A stretch of DNA of 64,000 bases from positions 186,001-250,000 of the forward strand of contig JALEFZ010000096.1 of the NCBI GenBank assembly GCA_022760475.1, read 5' to 3'. The position numbers were made by a program, and so were the translations under genes. Source of the stretch: Bacteroidia bacterium. Its GTDB lineage: Bacteria > Bacteroidota > Bacteroidia > J057. The notes under the pieces are model-generated. The model saw only the letters and a list, made by a program, of their open reading frames with translations, was not told where the DNA came from and ran no database searches. Of the stretch, positions 16,808-26,756 are shown piece by piece (position 1 is the first letter of the stretch; each line of letters opens with the position of its first letter).

Positions 16808-19800
16808 TTATCGTATAATCGTCAATGTTCCCTGTGTAGGCCCGGTGTAGCGCTTACAACCCGTAAACTTCACCCTGTGAAGCCTCCATACAAGTACATT
16901 TCGATCTATTTCAAGTCCCTTGATCGTTCCATCCCAGCCTCCAACAGGCCTTCCTTGCTCATCAAATCCATTTCCATCAGCTTCAGAATTCCATTCCCAT
17001 ACCTTATTGCCCCAGTGGTTGTAGACCGCGATGTGTAAATCACACATGCCAAAGGCTTGGACCATAAATTGATTGTTGGGTGCTTCTCCATCAGGAATAA
17101 TCGCATCCGGAACATACAATCCATGTATATGCGGGTGGATCAATAAGGTATCAGTGGCCGTACAGCCATTTTCATTGATCTGGGTTTGAAATACCTGATA
17201 GAACAAGCTATCCTCACGATTTTGTGTACCTCCGAGAAGATTTGGAGCATTACAATCGCAAATCAAAGAAGGATTTTCGGTGTAGGTATGCATGGGATTG
17301 TTTTCAAATGATACCCTGCCATCTCCAAAGTCCCACCTGATTCGATCTCCAGGCTTTGCCGATCGGTCATAGAATTGAATATGACCTTCATTTTCAGGAT
17401 TCAACTGGTCAAATCCAGCTTCTGCCATCGGGCTATTTCTCACTTCAATGGGTGTTGGGAAGTAGAATGTATCTTTACAGAATCCCTGGAAGGTTACAAT
17501 TTGCCTTACTGTGTAGAAACCACCTTCCGTATAGACATGGGTAGGATTTCGCTCGAAAGATGGAGGAGTTCCATCTCCAAAGTCCCATTCCCAACTGGCA
17601 GCTTCTCTGGATTCATCGGTAAATTTGACCACAGAAGGTGAGCAAAGCCCTTCTTGCTCCAGGCTAAAGCCTGCAAGGGAACCTAAATAGGTGATCACAT
17701 CAGAAGCTGTATCTTCACAGCCATACACATTCGAAGCGATCAACTCCACCGGATACTCTGCGCCTACCGTGTAGGTTACAATGGGTTCAAACTCACTGCT
17801 GTTTCCCCATCCGGCAAACTGCCAGAGGTAATTATCTGCATTCTGTGAATTATTGCTGCTGATGACTGTCAGCGAATCATTGCAATTGCCAAAGGTCTCC
17901 AGTTCGAAATTTGCCCTGGGCGGCGCACCGACGACTACCTGGCTTCTTGCCGTATCAAAACATACCCTTTTGTTGTTTACGACCAAGCTGATGTCAAAAG
18001 TATCTGCATAGACGAAGTCTATTGAGGCTGTAGGATCGTTTGATTGCTTGCCATTGCCAAATGTCCATTTCCACTCAGTGGCCAGATCTGGCTGAAAACT
18101 TTGGAAATTTACCCCAAGCGGGAAACAACCCAGACTTTCATCCTGGACAATATTAGCTACGGCTTGCTCAAAGACGCTGACTGGTTTCTGGATTGTATCG
18201 CTACAACCATCGGTATCTGTTGTGATTAAGCTAACGTCATACACATCTTCGGCAATGAAGGTATGCACAGGATCTCGTAGAATGGAAACATTGGATTGAC
18301 CAGAAACAGGGTCTTCAAAGTTCCAATCATATCTGGGAATTCCTTCATTATCTGTAGAATTATTGAGGAAGCTCATCGTCGCCGGGATGCCACAAAGGGA
18401 GTCAGCCACCAAATCAAATGCAGCTACTGGATTTGCAAAAACTTCCAGATCAACTTCCGCTGTATCAAAACAGACACCCTGATAGTCTGCCGTCAAGATC
18501 GCTTTAATATTGCTGTCCTGATTAGTGGCATAATATGTTTTGGATTCGATCTGAGCAGGGCTGACTTTGAAACTTCCATCCCCGAAGGTGAGGACAGAGG
18601 TGGTAAAGTTTTGACCTCCACTTGATAAATTTACTGCCAATGGACTACAACCTTCTGATCGGTCTACAGTCAAGCTGATTTCAGGCTGAGGATATAGGGT
18701 AAATGATTTTTCAATGGTATCCCTACAACCAAATGCAGATATGGCTTCCAGCTGAATGTTAAAAATCCCTGTCTGGCTATAAAATCTCTGCGGATCTGTC
18801 AAGGTACTTGTCCCTCCATCCAGGTCCCAGCTATAGGCTGTGGCATTGCCCGTAGTGGTATTCTGGAAACTTACCTGAACAGGAACTCCACAGCTATCGG
18901 GAACCAGGATATTGAAATTGGCATCTGGCTTGGGATAGACAAAGATAGAGTCAATGGCAACTCCTTTACAACCGAAAGCATCATAAGCCTCAAAACTCAC
19001 TTGGTAGGCTCCTTGTTGGTTATACACATGCACTGGTGAGACAAGAGTTGACACATTGCCATCTCCAAATTCCCAGAAGAAATTACTCAAGTTTTGAGAT
19101 TGATTGATAAAAGCCACGGTCAGCGGACCACAACCATTGTCAGTAGTAGGCAAAAAGGAAGGGCTAGGCGCGTTTCGAACGCTTATATAAGCTGTATCTC
19201 GACCTATACAACCATTGTTGGAGGCGGCTGAGACTATCACCTGATAGGTCCCCGGTGTCTGGTAAGTGTATACCGGAGAGTTTGCATTAGAAGAATCTCC
19301 ATTTCCAAAACTCCATATATATCCCAGGCTTGTCCCAATTCCAGTAGTATCATTCAATTGGAGGGGTTCACCTGGACATATAACTGCCTGCCTTGGGCTT
19401 ATCCCCAAATTGGCTGCTGCGCTTACAAAAATCGCTACCGTATCAGTATCACGGCTACAACCATTGGCGACAATATGAACCACATCATACCTTCCAGCTT
19501 GGAAATAGGTATGCGTCGCTGAATCTCCGACGAAACTGCTTCCATCCCCAAAATCGAAGAAGGAAAGTGTACCTCCTGCAAAGGAAGTGAAGTCCACTGT
19601 AAGCGGAGCGCAGCCTTGGGTAATGCTGGTATTAAAGAATGCGTCTATATTTCTGGGCTGAACAGTTATCTGTTGGTAGCCTGTATCTCTTCCACATTCA
19701 TTCGCAGCAATCATGATTACGGTATAAGTCGTGTCGTTGTATCCGTTGTAGGTCAAGACTATATTGTTAGGAATGGAGTCGGTCGATAACAATTGACTGA

Positions 19801-22800
19801 AATCCTCCAGGTACCACAAAAAGGTATCCGCTCCTCCTGTAGAGATGTTGGCCCATTGTGGGGTATAGGGCGAACAGAAAGTGCCAAAGTCAGGAGAAAA
19901 GATGGCCCTTGGCAAAGGCTTCACAGTAAGCGTACTGCTCACACTCAGGGTATCACAGCTATTCCCCAGACTTAGGGTAATGGTGTAGGTTGTATCTCCT
20001 GTGGCTTCAGCAAAATAAACTGCCGGAGGCTGCGCACCTGTAAAAGTTCCCATTCCATTAGCCATGATTCCCCCACCAAAATCCCATAGATAGCTAGCAT
20101 TTTCGGAAAAGCTCTGATCCGTAAATAGGACTTCTACCCCATTCATTCCAGGAATTACACTCATGACCGCACATGCTGTGTCCAGGCTCTGGGTAAACAT
20201 GGGATTAGGCGCAAAGGAAACGTCTACCTGTGCTGAGAAAGTCTCCACACAGCCTTGTGCAGATGTAGATGTAAGTGTTACTGTAAATTGTCCAGTATCC
20301 TGATAAGTGAAAATAGGATTGGGAACATTACTCGTAGAGTTGGCCGGATCTCCAAAATCCCAGCTATATGAAATCGAATTGCTAGAGGTATTCTGAAAAC
20401 TGACTGGAATTCCTCTACAAATATCTGTAGGCGTAACAAAGGATGTCTGCGGACCGGAAAGTACCGAAACATTTGCATTGGCAGAAGCTACACAGCCTAA
20501 GCCATTGCCTTGATCTACATAGGTGAAGGTAAGGGTATAGGTTCCAAGGGCTGTGGTATCAAAGAAATAATTCAAGCCTGTTTGGGATACTCCAGGGCCA
20601 CTCCAGCTACCAGCAGTCGCCACGCCCCCTACCCTACCGAGGTCAAATAAGCTCAATGGGCCATTTCCAAGGCAAATCGAATCTGAAATAGCAGTAACTT
20701 GTGGTGAAGGTAAAACTGTAATCAACCTGGTATCACATACCTGACATTGTCCTGTACCTACGCAATAACTAAGGATATGGGTCCCCACACCTGCAACAGC
20801 CGGATCAAATGTTCCCAACTGGACATCAATGATGCCAGGACCTGACCAGATTCCGGGAGCAGAACTGTTTTGTCCTGTCAGGCGGAATGATCCCTGACTC
20901 ACACAAGCAGAGTCATCAGGCCCTGCATTTACCACAGCTACATCAATGACAAAAACTTCCAGTGAATCCATGCTTGAACACCCAAAGGCATCTGTAAATT
21001 CATAGAATACCAGATGTGATCCCAAACCAACGGCATTTGGATCAAAAAGTCCCGAAGCGGGATCAATGATACCATTTCCTGACCAAGTCCCTCCAAGAGG
21101 GCTAGCTCCGCCAATGATCTGTGGCCCTCCCGAGATACAAATGGTAATGAAGCCACCTGCGTCTACCAAAGGGAGGTCCCTTACAGTCGCCTGAAAAGTA
21201 AATGGATTCACACAACCTGTTGAGGTATCCCCAATGGTATAGGTGATGGGATAAGTTCCAGGGATGGAATTGGTGAATTGATTGCCTCCAAATACCCCTG
21301 TCCCAGCAAATACCCCCCCAGCAGGCTGCGCAGATAAAAGAACGGAATCCCCCAGACATAGTTCGATATCTGACGCTGTTACCTGTGGAAGGGATAGGAC
21401 TTGAATTTGGACGGTATCATAGAAAGTACATCCCAACGAATCATAGGCATAGATGACATTAAATGTCCCTGCCTGCGAAGGGGTAAAACAGAAGGAATTG
21501 TAGACGTTCCCTCCGAATTCCCAGCTACCTCCTGGAGGAGAGGCTTGCAAGCAGTAATCAGCCGCTCCCTGACACAGGCTTGTATCTCGGCCTCCGGAAA
21601 CAATCTGCGCACCGTTAAGATCAAATGATGTAGTTACGGTCAAGGTGTCGCAGCTGTTACCCACTTGGAGACTGACAAGCTGTGTCAGGCTGTCATCATC
21701 GGGTTCAAAGCTAATAGGACCAGGATCCAGTTGGCTGGAGTATCTTGGCGTAGCATGTGGGCCAAAGTCCCACCTGATATAGGTTATCGGATTATTGTTA
21801 GAGTCAAGGCTGGCACCAGGAAAATAAAGCACAGATCCACAGGAGTCAGGCAACAAGCCAATCCCGGCTTCGGGTGGCCCAAGCACAGAAATCATGGTCG
21901 ATATGCTGTCAATTCCACAATTAGGAGTCGCGATTGCCATTTCAATGACATAGTCTCCCGGTACCGTAAATAATAGATCTACATTGGCACTATCTCTTCC
22001 ACTGCCATTTACAAAAGTATAGCCTGTATCAGGAGTTACTCGCCAATCATATATCACCTCTGCATTTGGTGTAGAAAGATTGGTAAATGAAAATGGAGCC
22101 GGAATACATGCAGTTTGTTGGTCTACAGAAAAGTTTGCCACCGGGCTTTCTTCAATGACCAAGGTCTGTGTGGAGCTCTGGGTACCACAACCAGTATTCG
22201 TAGCCTCCAGCGTAATTTCATATACACCTGGCCCGGAGAATGTATGGCAAGGAGTTGCATCTGTACTTGTGTTGTTGGCTGAAGCGGTATCCCCAAAAGT
22301 CCAGACATAGCTAAGTGTATCCAAAAATAGATTGGGACAAGAATTGTTGTTGAAGCAGAAGACTGAGTCATCCGGCCAACAAAGCGGATCCTGTGGCACA
22401 TCGAAGATCGGGTGCGGTGCCACGTCTACCTGGGCAGAAGTAGCGTTCCAACTGGCATTGATGCTTTCATCAGGCGGGAAACAGGGGTTAATTACCCATA
22501 CCCTCACCTGTGGGCTGATGCTTCCAGAGATGGTGTTACAAGCCCTCGCATCTTCAAAGTTATAAACATGCTTGACCTGACCGGGTGTATACAAGGTATC
22601 TACATCATCAAGGTTAGGAAAGTCCCAATAAACCACATAGATCTCCTCATTTCCAGGGCACTGATTGTGAGACACAGTTGCAATCACGGTGTCTCCCTCA
22701 CATGCATCGGTAATAGGCAATGTCAGCAAAGGCTGATCGGGCTCTCTATAAAATTTAATTTGTTGACGAACGGATGGACAGCCTGCTCCTGCTGCAGAAA

Positions 22801-23338
22801 CCGTCAAATTGTAGGTACCGAAGGCCTGAAAGGTATGGCCCAGCGTAGTTGCAGTAGTATCCTGCGGTGGTGAGCCATCTCCCCAATTCCACCTGAAAGG
22901 CCCCATACCTGCAAGATTTCCACCTGGAGAAGTAAGGGTGAATGGTGGTGAAGTGAAGGGATCATTACAATTCAGGTTGGGCAAACATAAGTCTGTAATG
23001 CCAATCAACTCCAGGTTTGGAGCCCCAAGGGCAGTTATAACATAGCTGGTATCACAAGTCCCGCTGGAATCAGTTACAGTCAAGCTGACGGTATAATTTT
23101 GATCAACACTGTCTATGGCATAGGCGTGAGTTACTACTCGGCCTGAGTCATTGGCGGTGCTATCGCCAAAGGTCCATACATAAACCGCATTGCTGTCAGG
23201 GGAAGTTGCAGCGGTAAATGTGAGATCTCTTCCTGCACAGACCGGCAAAGGCGGATTCACAGAGAAGTTACATGTTTGAGCAAAGGACGGTAATGCGCTG
23301 GCAACAAATAGTATTGCCATCCAAACGTAAGGCTTCAC
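16808..23338 (-). CDS. giant PKD-repeat surface protein with gliding-motility (T9SS type B) C-terminus
   Basis: 2,176 residues with an N-terminal signal peptide (LFVASALPSFAQ). The body is a chain of about 18-19 PKD-type beta domains (YVWTFGDS, FRWNWGDGS, YIWSFGNGDS, FFWEFGDGN, WEWDFGDGTPP, IRWDFGDGR). Between about residues 600 and 960 it is interrupted by four or five SprB-type repeats (GGTWSGNGIIDPASGLFDP, PGIWSGPGIID, AGSWSGPGVSQ). The last about 95 residues are the CHU_C-type domain (IAVYNHWGNKVWEW, GWDGTIKG, VLVWRLH) that directs secretion by T9SS. It is expected to be a cell-surface adhesin or gliding filament like SprB. A PorP/SprF gene lies 81 bp upstream on the same strand, the usual partner that anchors such proteins. 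Confidence 0.9.
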   Translation of the reverse strand: MKPYVWMAILFVASALPSFAQTCNFSVNPPLPVCAGRDLTFTAATSPDSNAVYVWTFGDSTANDSGRVVTHAYAIDSVDQNYTVSLTVTDSSGTCDTSYVITALGAPNLELIGITDLCLPNLNCNDPFTSPPFTLTSPGGNLAGMGPFRWNWGDGSPPQDTTATTLGHTFQAFGTYNLTVSAAGAGCPSVRQQIKFYREPDQPLLTLPITDACEGDTVIATVSHNQCPGNEEIYVVYWDFPNLDDVDTLYTPGQVKHVYNFEDARACNTISGSISPQVRVWVINPCFPPDESINASWNATSAQVDVAPHPIFDVPQDPLCWPDDSVFCFNNNSCPNLFLDTLSYVWTFGDTASANNTSTDATPCHTFSGPGVYEITLEATNTGCGTQSSTQTLVIEESPVANFSVDQQTACIPAPFSFTNLSTPNAEVIYDWRVTPDTGYTFVNGSGRDSANVDLLFTVPGDYVIEMAIATPNCGIDSISTMISVLGPPEAGIGLLPDSCGSVLYFPGASLDSNNNPITYIRWDFGPHATPRYSSQLDPGPISFEPDDDSLTQLVSLQVGNSCDTLTVTTSFDLNGAQIVSGGRDTSLCQGAADYCLQASPPGGSWEFGGNVYNSFCFTPSQAGTFNVIYAYDSLGCTFYDTVQIQVLSLPQVTASDIELCLGDSVLLSAQPAGGVFAGTGVFGGNQFTNSIPGTYPITYTIGDTSTGCVNPFTFQATVRDLPLVDAGGFITICISGGPQIIGGASPLGGTWSGNGIIDPASGLFDPNAVGLGSHLVFYEFTDAFGCSSMDSLEVFVIDVAVVNAGPDDSACVSQGSFRLTGQNSSAPGIWSGPGIIDVQLGTFDPAVAGVGTHILSYCVGTGQCQVCDTRLITVLPSPQVTAISDSICLGNGPLSLFDLGRVGGVATAGSWSGPGVSQTGLNYFFDTTALGTYTLTFTYVDQGNGLGCVASANANVSVLSGPQTSFVTPTDICRGIPVSFQNTSSNSISYSWDFGDPANSTSNVPNPIFTYQDTGQFTVTLTSTSAQGCVETFSAQVDVSFAPNPMFTQSLDTACAVMSVIPGMNGVEVLFTDQSFSENASYLWDFGGGIMANGMGTFTGAQPPAVYFAEATGDTTYTITLSLGNSCDTLSVSSTLTVKPLPRAIFSPDFGTFCSPYTPQWANISTGGADTFLWYLEDFSQLLSTDSIPNNIVLTYNGYNDTTYTVIMIAANECGRDTGYQQITVQPRNIDAFFNTSITQGCAPLTVDFTSFAGGTLSFFDFGDGSSFVGDSATHTYFQAGRYDVVHIVANGCSRDTDTVAIFVSAAANLGISPRQAVICPGEPLQLNDTTGIGTSLGYIWSFGNGDSSNANSPVYTYQTPGTYQVIVSAASNNGCIGRDTAYISVRNAPSPSFLPTTDNGCGPLTVAFINQSQNLSNFFWEFGDGNVSTLVSPVHVYNQQGAYQVSFEAYDAFGCKGVAIDSIFVYPKPDANFNILVPDSCGVPVQVSFQNTTTGNATAYSWDLDGGTSTLTDPQRFYSQTGIFNIQLEAISAFGCRDTIEKSFTLYPQPEISLTVDRSEGCSPLAVNLSSGGQNFTTSVLTFGDGSFKVSPAQIESKTYYATNQDSNIKAILTADYQGVCFDTAEVDLEVFANPVAAFDLVADSLCGIPATMSFLNNSTDNEGIPRYDWNFEDPVSGQSNVSILRDPVHTFIAEDVYDVSLITTDTDGCSDTIQKPVSVFEQAVANIVQDESLGCFPLGVNFQSFQPDLATEWKWTFGNGKQSNDPTASIDFVYADTFDISLVVNNKRVCFDTARSQVVVGAPPRANFELETFGNCNDSLTVISSNNSQNADNYLWQFAGWGNSSEFEPIVTYTVGAEYPVELIASNVYGCEDTASDVITYLGSLAGFSLEQEGLCSPSVVKFTDESREAASWEWDFGDGTPPSFERNPTHVYTEGGFYTVRQIVTFQGFCKDTFYFPTPIEVRNSPMAEAGFDQLNPENEGHIQFYDRSAKPGDRIRWDFGDGRVSFENNPMHTYTENPSLICDCNAPNLLGGTQNREDSLFYQVFQTQINENGCTATDTLLIHPHIHGLYVPDAIIPDGEAPNNQFMVQAFGMCDLHIAVYNHWGNKVWEWNSEADGNGFDEQGRPVGGWDGTIKGLEIDRNVLVWRLHRVKFTGCKRYTGPTQGTLTIIR

Positions 23339-23419
23339 AGGTTAATTTCTTTTTTTGGGGTTGTTTGCTTGTAAAAAGTATCGCCGGGTTTGGGGGTGAT
23401 TGTTGGCTAAGAAATTTTA

Positions 23420-24619
23420 TCACATAAATGGAGTAAAGCACTGACAGTCACTTGCACTAGGCCAATGAAAAATCGCAAAGAACTCCAGGGTTCTTCCTCC
23501 ATCACCCAGGGTTCCTCCCAGGTTGTAATCCATACTCATTCCAAGTTTCAGTTTGGGATTTCCTTCTTCGTACCCTAACTGGATGTCAGTTCCTAGGCCT
23601 AAGCTCAAAGAATAAATACTGGTCAATGTCCGCTCAGCATCTTGATTGGCATTAGGAACTACTCGGCCTGTCATCCATGCGCCTGCCCACACCTGACTTC
23701 CCCTTGCAACATTTCCCACAACCCCAAATTGGTTTGACCAGAACTTATATGAACCATTCTGCGCCCATCCTGAGGCATACTGCATATTGGATCGAAACAT
23801 GGGGACGACTTGATACTTCAAACTGCTTCCGCTGAGGTTCATGACATAGGAACTGTGAAAGGTTGTTTTCAAAGATTGTTGGCCGCCCATTCCTAGGAAT
23901 CCCTGACCACGGCTTGGCAGGTGATGAGCAGCTAAGCCTACCAGCAAATGATCATCTGAACGTCCTCTCCAACTTAGTTTACTGAAACGAAAAGCAATTC
24001 CTGCATCGAGGTCAAGGTATTGATCCCTTCCAATTCCATTGTTGAAGTTGTCGAGCGGATTGGCAGCCAGGGGATTGAATCCATAAATAGGATGCAGTTG
24101 GCTTCCAAAGGTATATCCATCAAAATTCAGGCTGTAGCGGTTATAGCTAATGGCAAACCCTAAACTCATCTCCCATCCTGGATCGTTGTAGGGGTTACAG
24201 GAACGGTTTCGGAAAGCATACGAAAAGCTGGCTTTTTGCCACTTCAATGTTTGATCAGGAGTGTTTCCCATTTCATTGGAGAAGACTTGTAATCCAAACG
24301 CAGATTTAAGTTGTGGCACATCAAGTGCTGCTTCTACATTATGAGACCTGAAAATAGCGGAGGAGCCGCCTATATTTCTCCATTGATCGCGGGTTGTCAT
24401 GGAGGCAATTGCTCCACCTTCATAACCCGTCAAGGCAGGATTCAAATAGATTTTTGAGGCATAGAATTGAGTAAAAACAGGGTCTTGCCCAAGTACCTCT
24501 CCAGGGAAAATTCCTGGTATCATCAGCAAAATAAAGAGCAAAGGTTTTACAGCTAGTAAAGAATCTGGCAATCGGTTCACTTGTATCTTTTTGTCGGCTT
24601 TTGAGACTAAGGAAGGCAA
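23420..24619 (-). CDS. PorP/SprF family T9SS outer-membrane protein
   Basis: 399 residues with a TTG start; a GTG 13 codons later (24580) is the alternative, and both keep the signal peptide (LLFILLMIPGIFPGEVLGQ). The mature part opens with DPVFTQFYASKIYLNPALTGYEGG, the family hallmark, followed by beta strands of a porin-like barrel ending FFAIFHWP. PorP/SprF proteins bind the C-terminal domain of type B T9SS cargo and hold it at the surface. Here the cargo is the giant PKD protein encoded directly downstream, presumably on one transcript. Confidence 0.88.
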   Translation of the reverse strand: MPSLVSKADKKIQVNRLPDSLLAVKPLLFILLMIPGIFPGEVLGQDPVFTQFYASKIYLNPALTGYEGGAIASMTTRDQWRNIGGSSAIFRSHNVEAALDVPQLKSAFGLQVFSNEMGNTPDQTLKWQKASFSYAFRNRSCNPYNDPGWEMSLGFAISYNRYSLNFDGYTFGSQLHPIYGFNPLAANPLDNFNNGIGRDQYLDLDAGIAFRFSKLSWRGRSDDHLLVGLAAHHLPSRGQGFLGMGGQQSLKTTFHSSYVMNLSGSSLKYQVVPMFRSNMQYASGWAQNGSYKFWSNQFGVVGNVARGSQVWAGAWMTGRVVPNANQDAERTLTSIYSLSLGLGTDIQLGYEEGNPKLKLGMSMDYNLGGTLGDGGRTLEFFAIFHWPSASDCQCFTPFM

Positions 24620-25309
24620 TGATCAGACTTCCTGTCTCGAAGCTACATATGCAAGTTACATTCCCATTCATGGCAGTTACTTACCCATTCACGCAAAGTA
24701 TTTGACTATTCACACAATGGAATATTTTTTCTATGTAATGTAAGATTTTCACGTCAAAGTGGCATTTTTTTGATCCATTCCGAGTCGTTTTTGATAAAAT
24801 ATTTCCCTAGAAGAAAAATACAACTGCAATAAGGAATTACTTTTCGGGATGGTGAGGTAATAATTTATTTGAAAATTAAATTATTTCGCCTTTAATCATT
24901 TTTAGGAGGTTGAAATCCATTTTGTTGCAGCTGTTATAGGAGTTGGAGCAGGTCAGGAATTTTATGGCAAATGGAAAACATTGAGATATTTCTTTGGATC
25001 AAGGGGTCAATTGGGGATCATCAAGTTTAATGAAGATCAGGCCATTTGAAAATCCGCATAATTTCCCCTTCACCCTGACAGGGTTATAACCCTGTCAGGG
25101 TGTAGACGAGAAAAATAGAAAAGCTGAATTGATTTGAATAAATCATCGTTTTCAAACTTGTTTTATACGGCTATGAGATCCTTTGTGGAATTTTGAGGAG
25201 GTGATTTGATAGGAGATACGTTTACTTAGCTGATAGGAGTCTATTGATTCAGGAAATTACAGCGCTTTTTAATTCTTAAGGATCATCCTAAAACAGCCTT
25301 CAAATTATT
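24620..25309. other. 690-bp gene-free stretch
   Basis: AT-rich with no credible open frame on either strand. The only structured element is the 32-bp palindrome at 25071-25102. No exact promoter match was found for the minus-strand PorP gene. Confidence 0.4.
25071..25102. repeat. 32-bp perfect palindrome, copy 1
   Basis: Arms CACCCTGACAGGGTT and AACCCTGTCAGGGTG around an AT centre. Each arm contains a smaller palindrome (CCCTG-A-CAGGG). A second near-identical copy lies at 26676-26707, so the two copies flank the ADP-ribosylglycohydrolase gene. Confidence 0.9.
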
Positions 25310-26623
25310 TCAGCTGTTACCCGGTTTTTCTCTCCTTGGTTCCACCTTCATCTTTTCAGACAATTTTTTGGCAATAGCTTCAATGTCAACCCCCATTTCT
25401 TTTTGACGGATTATTACCGGTTCGCGGATATCTTTTGGGATTCCATCTATCCCATAATAAGCTCCAAGAATTGCACCTGCCAAGGCTGCAGTGGTATCAT
25501 TGTCTCTTCCAAAATTAACTATGAAGGCCATTACCTCCCTGAAATCATATTCTCCAATCAACAAAGCGGTAAGGCAAACAAGGTGAATCTCAGCGGGATG
25601 AAAAGGGTACATCCTAGTCTGGGTGTCCAGGAGGTCATAGGCCATCGCCCATTGGGCATATTTCAGGGAATCAGCCTTAGTCCTCAAGGGCAGGCTCAAC
25701 TTTACCCTTGTATTTTTCAAATATTCCTCAGGTTTTACCCTGCTTACCTCCAAAGCAATTCGCTTGGCCTGCTTGTACAGGTTAAAGGAAGTCCTTCCAA
25801 TTAGCCTGCCCTTAAAATACTTCTGGGGGTCTACTTTCCACAAAACCTCTTCTATACTCTTGGGAGTAGCATTTTCCACCATTGCAGCAGATACCATGGC
25901 CGCAGAAAGCCCTGCAATATCTCTTGCATATCCTAAATCAAAAATATCAATGTCATAGGCTTCTTGATAAGCAAATTCAGGTGCACCAGGATAAAGCATA
26001 CCTACAGATGGAGCAAACAGAACTCCTGCACAGACCATTTCCCCACCATAAAACTGGCTCAGAGAATCAAAATGAGCCATCTTTGACTCAGATAAAAAAC
26101 CTTCGGAAACAATTACCCACTGCTCTAACCAGAACATTTTCTGAAGGCTGTCTTCATAAGCCTTCGGATCATTGTTTTCTATTTCCTTGATTTGCTTCCA
26201 ATACGTATCCATCCGATCCCTAATAAACTGGGCAAATGCCTTGGCGGAGAGTTTGCAAGGATAGTCCTCAACCTCTTCCAGGAAATAGTCAGCCATTAAT
26301 ACCTTCCACCTTGTGTCATCAGTCGTACCTCCCAAATGGGGATTAAAGTCCCAAGGCCCTTCAGCACTGGGATCTCGAACAAGATCTACCAGGGAATCTA
26401 TGAACCCATATTGCGCTTGTATCTCATCTCTGCTCCACATTTCCACTGGTGCCCCCATAGCATCACCTGCTGCACTCCCCACCATGGCACCAAGTATCTT
26501 CTTATATCTAAGCGTATCAGATAATGAAGCTATTTCTAGTTTTTCGTCTTTCTCCAATTTGTTATTAGGGATACATGCAGAAAGCCCCAAAACGATGAGG
26601 GCCAGCAACACTGGATTTTTCAT
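25310..26623 (-). CDS. ADP-ribosylglycohydrolase family lipoprotein
   Basis: 437 residues. A lipoprotein signal (LALIVLGLSAC, Cys17) precedes a complete ADP-ribosylglycohydrolase fold: GSAAGDAMGAPVEMW (about 49-63), LGGTTDDTRWK (metal-binding TDDT) and the C-terminal NFGRDNDTTAALAGAILGA with the second metal site. DraG-type enzymes use two Mg ions to remove ADP-ribose from proteins or small molecules. Export as a lipoprotein implies action in the periplasm or at the surface, unlike cytoplasmic DraG, so the substrate may be a nucleoside or glycoside scavenged outside the cell. No partner ADP-ribosyltransferase is nearby. Confidence 0.88.
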   Translation of the reverse strand: MKNPVLLALIVLGLSACIPNNKLEKDEKLEIASLSDTLRYKKILGAMVGSAAGDAMGAPVEMWSRDEIQAQYGFIDSLVDLVRDPSAEGPWDFNPHLGGTTDDTRWKVLMADYFLEEVEDYPCKLSAKAFAQFIRDRMDTYWKQIKEIENNDPKAYEDSLQKMFWLEQWVIVSEGFLSESKMAHFDSLSQFYGGEMVCAGVLFAPSVGMLYPGAPEFAYQEAYDIDIFDLGYARDIAGLSAAMVSAAMVENATPKSIEEVLWKVDPQKYFKGRLIGRTSFNLYKQAKRIALEVSRVKPEEYLKNTRVKLSLPLRTKADSLKYAQWAMAYDLLDTQTRMYPFHPAEIHLVCLTALLIGEYDFREVMAFIVNFGRDNDTTAALAGAILGAYYGIDGIPKDIREPVIIRQKEMGVDIEAIAKKLSEKMKVEPRREKPGNS

Positions 26624-26675
26624 AAGATTAACTTAGCGGCTGTTCAAAATATTCATTTCTGACTCTGAAATGACC

Positions 26676-26707
26676 AACCCTGACAGGGTTTAAACCCTGT
26701 CAGGGTT
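26676..26707. repeat. 32-bp perfect palindrome, copy 2
   Basis: Arms AACCCTGACAGGGTT and AACCCTGTCAGGGTT around a TA centre. It differs from copy 1 only at the outermost bases and the central two. It lies between the start of the ADP-ribosylglycohydrolase gene and the end of the DUF6503-like gene, both minus strand. Confidence 0.9.
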
Positions 26708-26756
26708 ATAGTAAAATTTAATCCTATTTCCAAATAGCCAAAACCCAACCTTATCC

